Below, piece after piece: positions 59,770 to 64,000 of a DNA stretch of 64,000 nucleotides. Both the position numbers and the translations under genes were made by a program. Every line of letters starts with the position of its first letter. Positions within the stretch are counted from its first letter, which is position 1. This DNA is from Desulfobacteraceae bacterium (GTDB lineage Bacteria; Desulfobacterota; Desulfobacteria; Desulfobacterales; Desulfosarcinaceae): the NCBI GenBank assembly GCA_013003715.1, contig JABDIN010000056.1, positions 1-64,000 on the forward strand, read 5' to 3'. Below the pieces are notes generated by a model that saw only the letters and a program-made list of their open reading frames with translations, did no database searches and was not told the origin of the DNA.

Positions 59770-61623
59770 TTACTCCAGGGATTCTTCAATTTCCGCCAGG
59801 AACCGGCTGCGGGGGTTGAACTGGCCCCGGCGGTATCCCGCACAGGTCAGATAGAGATATTTTTCCGCCCGGGTCATGGAGACATACATGAGGCGGCGTT
59901 CCTCCTCGATCTCGGCGGGGGTTTCCATGGATTTCCAGTGGGGAAACAACTGTTCCTCACACCCGATGACAAATACGGCATGATATTCCAAACCCTTGGA
60001 TGCATGGATGGTGGAGAGTTTTACCCCGTGTGTCATCTCTTCTTCATCGGCCTCCTTATCCTCTTTCACCAGGGACACTTCCTCGAGGAAATCCTCCATG
60101 GTTTCTTTTTTTGAAGCGGAATAGACCAGTTGGTCGATGTTCTCCTTGCGGGTGGTCATATCGCTTTTATTACCCTTGGCATAACCTTCAAGGTAATCCA
60201 GGTAGTCCACCCGGTTGATCACTTCGGCAAGGGCGTTGGCCGGCTTCATGGTTTTGATGTCATCGATCAACTGCACCATCGCTTTGAGACCATTGTAGAT
60301 TTTGGGGGACAGGATCTTTTCACGCAATGCCCGGCGGGCTGCGTCTATCAGGCTGGAGCCGTCTTGCTTCAGGGCGATTATTTTTTTCAACGTCCCCGGG
60401 CCGATGCCCCTTTTCGGAGTATTGATGATGCGTTCGAACGAGACATCATCCATTTCGAATCTGGCCACGGTAAGGTAGCTCACCAGGTCCAGGATTTCCT
60501 TGCGCTCGAAAAACCCCTTGCCGCCGAGCATTTGGTAGGGGATGCCGCCCGCCCGGAATCTTTGCTCGAATGCCAGGGAACAGAATTTGGTGCGATAGAG
60601 CACCGCCAGCCGGTCATAGGGTATTCCCTGCCGTTTCAATACCTGGATCTTCATGGCCACCCAACCCGCTTCGTCGGTTTCGTCACCAAATTCATGAATG
60701 GCCACCACACCGCCTTTTTTATCGGAAAAGCACTTTTTTTCCACCCGGCTTTCATTTCTTAAAATCACATCGTTGGCCACCTTCACGATCTCATCCGCTG
60801 ACCTGAAGTTCTGTTCCAGCCGGAACATCGTCGCCCCGGGATACTTGTCTTCGAAGGCGAGAAAATGATTCACATTGCTGCCGCGAAACGAATAGATGGC
60901 CTGCCAGTCATCCCCCACACAGAACAAGTTGCCGTTGCTCATCAACAGACCGGTCAGCTCTTCCTGTAAATCGTTGGTGTCCTGGTATTCATCCACCAGC
61001 ACATAGCTGAAATACGCCTGGTATTGCTGCCGGACGCTATCGTGATCCCGCAGCACATCACGGGCATGGATCAGGATATTGTCAAAATCCATGGCGGTCC
61101 GGGACCGCAGGGCGTTCTCATAGCGATGGTAAACATCGGGAAGGGGAACATAAGAATACGAAGGGGTTTCATCAAACCAGCGCTCGGGTCGGCCGGAATT
61201 TTTGGCCAGGGAAATCTGGTACAACACGCCCCGGGTGTGTTTTTTATCGAAATTCATGTCAATGAGAATTTCCTTGATGATTTTTTCCTGCTGGTAAGGC
61301 GTGTAGATTTGCGGTGTGTAGGTAAAACCGAGTAATTTATGGTGCTGCTTCAATATCTGGAGACAGGCGCTGTGGTAGGTTCGCACCCAGGGAAACCGGT
61401 TCAGGGGGAACCCGGTGATATGCACGAGGCGGCCTTTCATTTCATCGGCCGCTTTGTTGGTGAAGGTGATGGCCATAATCCGTTCCGGCGCCATACCCTG
61501 GGATATCAGGTGTGATATTTTTGAGGTCAGGGTACGGGTTTTACCGGATCCGGCGCCGGCCACGACCAAGGCGGGCGATCCCAGATGTTTGACGGCGGCA
61601 TCCTGCGATGGGGTCAGTTCCAT
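59770..61623 (-). CDS. UvrD/Rep-family superfamily 1 DNA helicase
   Basis: A 617-residue SF1A helicase: motif I AGAGSGKTRTL, motif Ia AITFTNKAADEMK, motif II VDEYQDTN, motif III GDDWQAIYSFRGS, motif IV RLEQNFRSADEI, motif V LSTIHASKGLEYHAVF and motif VI RLMYVSMTRAEKYLYLT. It translocates 3' to 5'. The ATG at 61623 has GGAGAT just before it; an extension upstream is not supported. It is shorter than most UvrD proteins and lacks the long C-terminal extension. Confidence 0.93.
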   Translation of the reverse strand: MELTPSQDAAVKHLGSPALVVAGAGSGKTRTLTSKISHLISQGMAPERIMAITFTNKAADEMKGRLVHITGFPLNRFPWVRTYHSACLQILKQHHKLLGFTYTPQIYTPYQQEKIIKEILIDMNFDKKHTRGVLYQISLAKNSGRPERWFDETPSYSYVPLPDVYHRYENALRSRTAMDFDNILIHARDVLRDHDSVRQQYQAYFSYVLVDEYQDTNDLQEELTGLLMSNGNLFCVGDDWQAIYSFRGSNVNHFLAFEDKYPGATMFRLEQNFRSADEIVKVANDVILRNESRVEKKCFSDKKGGVVAIHEFGDETDEAGWVAMKIQVLKRQGIPYDRLAVLYRTKFCSLAFEQRFRAGGIPYQMLGGKGFFERKEILDLVSYLTVARFEMDDVSFERIINTPKRGIGPGTLKKIIALKQDGSSLIDAARRALREKILSPKIYNGLKAMVQLIDDIKTMKPANALAEVINRVDYLDYLEGYAKGNKSDMTTRKENIDQLVYSASKKETMEDFLEEVSLVKEDKEADEEEMTHGVKLSTIHASKGLEYHAVFVIGCEEQLFPHWKSMETPAEIEEERRLMYVSMTRAEKYLYLTCAGYRRGQFNPRSRFLAEIEESLE

Positions 61624-61814
61624 TATATCTCCACGTACCGTATCGGTATTGATTGATCCCAAGCAGCGCCGCGGGGACGATCTTCCGGGGGTCAAGGTTA
61701 ATTGTTTAAGCTTTAATGAAGCCCACCAAATGCGAGTGCCGGGTTCGGGCCAGCCTTGCCCTTGTGTCAAATTTGACCGGCTTTGGCAACCCCGGGGTTG
61801 AGATTGTCAAGGCG

Positions 61815-61848
61815 ACCGCATTTTGAATCGGCCCGGATTTTTAATATA
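61815..61848 (+). repeat. Short dispersed repeat, copy 2
   Basis: Pairs with 54281-54314. It lies in the 334-bp gap between the helicase start and the serine lyase stop; nothing else was seen there. Confidence 0.55.
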
Positions 61849-61957
61849 TTCCTTTGTGAGGGATGGCCGTGGTAATGCCGAATGAAGATAAAGGTTAACA
61901 TGAAAAAGTGCTTGAAAAAGACAACTGCGGATACCCTGCCGACATGGCGTATTCCCG

Positions 61958-63328
61958 TCAGCACTCGATGATATTGACGGCCAGGCCGCCCCTGGCGGTT
62001 TCCTTGTATTTGTCCTGCATATCCGCCCCGGTCTGGCGCATGGTCTGTATCACCTTGTCCAGGGAGATGAAATGGGTGCCGTCGCCCCGTAATGCCAGAC
62101 GTGCCGCATTGATGGCCTTGATGGCACCCATGGCGTTTCGTTCGATGCACGGTACCTGCACCAGCCCGGCAACCGGATCGCAAGTGAGGCCGAGATTATG
62201 TTCCATACCGATTTCCGCCGCGTTTTCCACCTGGGCATTGGTCCCCCCAAGGGCGGCGGTCAATCCGGCGGCAGCCATGGATGCCGCGACGCCGACCTCT
62301 CCCTGGCAGCCCACTTCGGCGCCGGATATGGAGGCATTTTTTTTATACAAGGCACCAATGGCGGCGGCGCAGAGCAAAAAGGTGAAGATGCCGTCGTCAC
62401 CCACCGGTGAATGATAGGTTTCGTAGTATCGCAATACGGCCGGGATGATACCCGCCGCCCCGTTGGTGGGTGCGGTGACCACGCGACCGCCTGCGGCATT
62501 TTCCTCGTTGACGGCGATGGCCCAGAGACTGACCAGGTCCATGGCCAGCAGGGGATCGTGTTCATTCCTGCGGGCGGTCAGTTCCTTGTGGAGTTGGGGC
62601 GCCCGGCGTTTCAAATTCAATCCGCCGGGCAATACGCCCTCCGTGCATAAACCGCGGTCGATACAGGCCGACATGGTCGCCCTGATGTTTCGTAAATAAT
62701 CATAAATTTCCGGTTCCGGGCGCAGGACTATTTCGTTTTCCAGCAAAATCCGGTCGAAACCCAATCCGTGATCTTCCCCGATCTTCAATAAATCCGCCGC
62801 CGATGAAAAGTCGTGGGGCAGGGGAACGGGTGCCGCCTCAGTCTTGCCCATCTTGGCTTCCGCCTCGGATAATATGGTTCCTCCCCCGACGGAATAGTAG
62901 ACATTTTCATATACGGTTTCAGCGGATGTGCTGACAGCCCGGAAACGCACGGCGTTGGAATGAAAGGGCAGGCGTTTTTCAAAATGGTAAGTCAGGTCGG
63001 ATTTTTCCGCGAAGGTGACGGGGTGAATTCCCATCAGTCGGATGGCGCCGCGGTCTCTGATGTCGGCTATCAATTGTTCCACCTTTTCCGGCAATACGGT
63101 ATCCGGCCTTTCCCCCGAAAGTCCGAGAAGTATGGCCTTGTCAGTCCCATGACCTTTGCCGGTAAGGGCAAGGGAACCGAACAATTCGACATGGATCGCC
63201 GCCACCCGGTCCGGATTCGGGCGCTTCATCAATTCTGCGGCGAATTCACGGGCCGCTCGCATGGGTCCTACGGTATGGGAGCTCGACGGACCGATACCGA
63301 TTTTATATATGCTGAATACATCGCTCAT
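61958..63328 (-). CDS. sdaA: L-serine ammonia-lyase, single-chain iron-sulfur type
   Basis: A 456-residue enzyme: N-terminal [17 protein letters not shown] (beta domain) and C-terminal alpha domain with [34 protein letters not shown] and an ending CYS tail seen as IIEC. Three or more conserved Cys (GCQGEVG, TCDP, PCIERN) bind the [4Fe-4S] cluster that removes water from serine to give pyruvate and ammonia. AGGAGACC precedes the ATG at 63328, so the longer upstream frame is not used. Confidence 0.95.
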   Translation of the reverse strand: MSDVFSIYKIGIGPSSSHTVGPMRAAREFAAELMKRPNPDRVAAIHVELFGSLALTGKGHGTDKAILLGLSGERPDTVLPEKVEQLIADIRDRGAIRLMGIHPVTFAEKSDLTYHFEKRLPFHSNAVRFRAVSTSAETVYENVYYSVGGGTILSEAEAKMGKTEAAPVPLPHDFSSAADLLKIGEDHGLGFDRILLENEIVLRPEPEIYDYLRNIRATMSACIDRGLCTEGVLPGGLNLKRRAPQLHKELTARRNEHDPLLAMDLVSLWAIAVNEENAAGGRVVTAPTNGAAGIIPAVLRYYETYHSPVGDDGIFTFLLCAAAIGALYKKNASISGAEVGCQGEVGVAASMAAAGLTAALGGTNAQVENAAEIGMEHNLGLTCDPVAGLVQVPCIERNAMGAIKAINAARLALRGDGTHFISLDKVIQTMRQTGADMQDKYKETARGGLAVNIIEC

Positions 63329-63596
63329 GGATGGTCTCCTGTTTTTCATTTGGATTTCCATAGCAGGTGAGTTGCCGGTGGCCACACCATCTGTGACCAT
63401 GACCCGGGGAGTGTAACACATCTTTTTTTTCTTCAAAAGAAATTCGCTGTTTGCATCAGGGCAAGGCGACGGGGAAACACCGGCTATCACGTCCCGCGGT
63501 ATTTTCGACCGAAAAAAGTTAAAGTTTGCATGATAGGTGTCGATAACCAAGGCGTAAGTTTTTTTTAGCACTCATGTCAATAGGGAGAGATGGTCA

Positions 63597-63932
63597 ATGG
63601 AAATTAATGGAAAACCGCAAATCAGCCCCAACAACGCCGACGGATTAAAGAAGCAGACGTTGAAGGGAGAGAAGAAGGGAACTAAAACCACGGCAGGCTC
63701 ACCGGCTCAATCCCGTGAACCGAATCCGGAAGTTCGGGTCAACCTCTCCAAGGAGTCCATAACCGCAGCTTCCGGTCTTGAAGGCCGGAAGGGGTCGGAA
63801 GTATCCGGGGACCCGGCTGCCCGGGAAAACGAGGCACAGGCAATATCCCTCGCGGCTGGAAAGGAATTGTCCAAATCCGGCTATGGATTGACCACAGGAT
63901 CGGCACAGAAATTGTTCGAAGCCTTTATCTAA
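63597..63932 (+). CDS. Small hydrophilic protein, unknown function
   Basis: A 111-residue protein, Lys/Ser/Ala-rich, without cysteines, signal or membrane segment. A segment VRVNLSKESI at about residue 45 followed by a long Ala/Glu-rich helix faintly resembles FlgM-like or flagellar-associated small proteins. GGAGAG stands 11 bases before the ATG. It is transcribed away from sdaA. Not recognised with confidence. Confidence 0.55.
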   Translation: MEINGKPQISPNNADGLKKQTLKGEKKGTKTTAGSPAQSREPNPEVRVNLSKESITAASGLEGRKGSEVSGDPAARENEAQAISLAAGKELSKSGYGLTTGSAQKLFEAFI

Positions 63933-64000
63933 GACTCTCGAAACCATCGGATCCCATGATATCAGGTCCGCAAACCCTGCATTTTTACCTCGGTGAGTTT

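Noticed and set aside
1-64000. tRNA, rRNA, CRISPR arrays and transposase genes
   Set aside because: None was recognised by reading; a dedicated RNA search would be needed to exclude small RNAs.

Overview
The window looks like a chromosome segment of a deltaproteobacterial (Desulfobacterota-type) bacterium of moderate to high GC. The clues are an anaerobe-type 'orange protein' locus (two MinD ATPases with inserted ferredoxin domains, NifX-like proteins, DUF5320-like proteins, an Mrp ATPase and a sigma-54 activator) beside a complete oxygen-respiration block, a combination that suggests an anaerobic lineage able to use or withstand oxygen. This is inference from gene content; no rRNA or other taxonomic marker is present. 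No rRNA, tRNA, CRISPR array or transposase gene was seen.

Layout. (1) 1-6891, plus strand: a tightly packed lipid operon with the C-terminal end of an HMG-CoA reductase fused to an APH-type kinase, a PEP-synthase-like phosphotransferase, a UbiA prenyltransferase, a phosphatidylserine-synthase-type CDP-alcohol transferase, a phosphatidylserine decarboxylase and a CDP-archaeol-synthase-like CTP transferase. Together these resemble a bacterial route to isoprenoid (archaeal-type) phospholipids, and this is the most striking part of the window. (2) 6953-13676, plus: sigma-54 activator and orange-protein-like genes. (3) 13830-21867, minus: TRAP transporter with a hydrolase, a DeoR regulator and two GlpA/GlpB-like flavoproteins. 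(4) 22392-24614, minus: orphan PilB-like ATPase with a cyclic-nucleotide-binding tail. (5) 25021-28870, minus: NosL, an FtsX/LolD ABC transporter and a Cys/His-rich membrane protein. (6) 29226-30981, plus: SafE-like membrane protein and UbiA. (7) 31026-46191, minus: alternative complex III (ActB, C, D, F, A), a cbb3-like oxidase, small subunits, a copper ATPase (CcoI), UbiG and UbiE. (8) 46557-51680, minus: pyruvate dehydrogenase complex. (9) 52164-63932: diguanylate cyclase, M42 and M19 peptidases, a glutamine amidotransferase, an ECF-sigma/CBM48 operon, a MauG-like cytochrome, a UvrD/Rep helicase, L-serine ammonia-lyase and a small protein of unknown function.

How it fits together. Pyruvate dehydrogenase would supply NADH and acetyl-CoA. 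Quinol, possibly a benzoquinone made with UbiA/UbiE/UbiG, would be oxidised by alternative complex III, with electrons passed to the cbb3-like oxidase whose copper centre is served by CcoI, CcoS and perhaps NosL. The lipid operon would use the mevalonate route (HMG-CoA reductase).

Non-coding structure. Several dispersed repeats lie between genes: a 143-bp pair (12083 and 49418), a 162-163-bp palindromic MITE-like pair (51989 and 58646), a ~75-bp family with two full and one partial copy (19030, 28994, 30987), a ~33-bp pair (54281 and 61815), and a decayed copy of the mrp 3' end (22134). A four-helix-bundle gene with AT-rich inverted flanks sits inside the oxidase operon.
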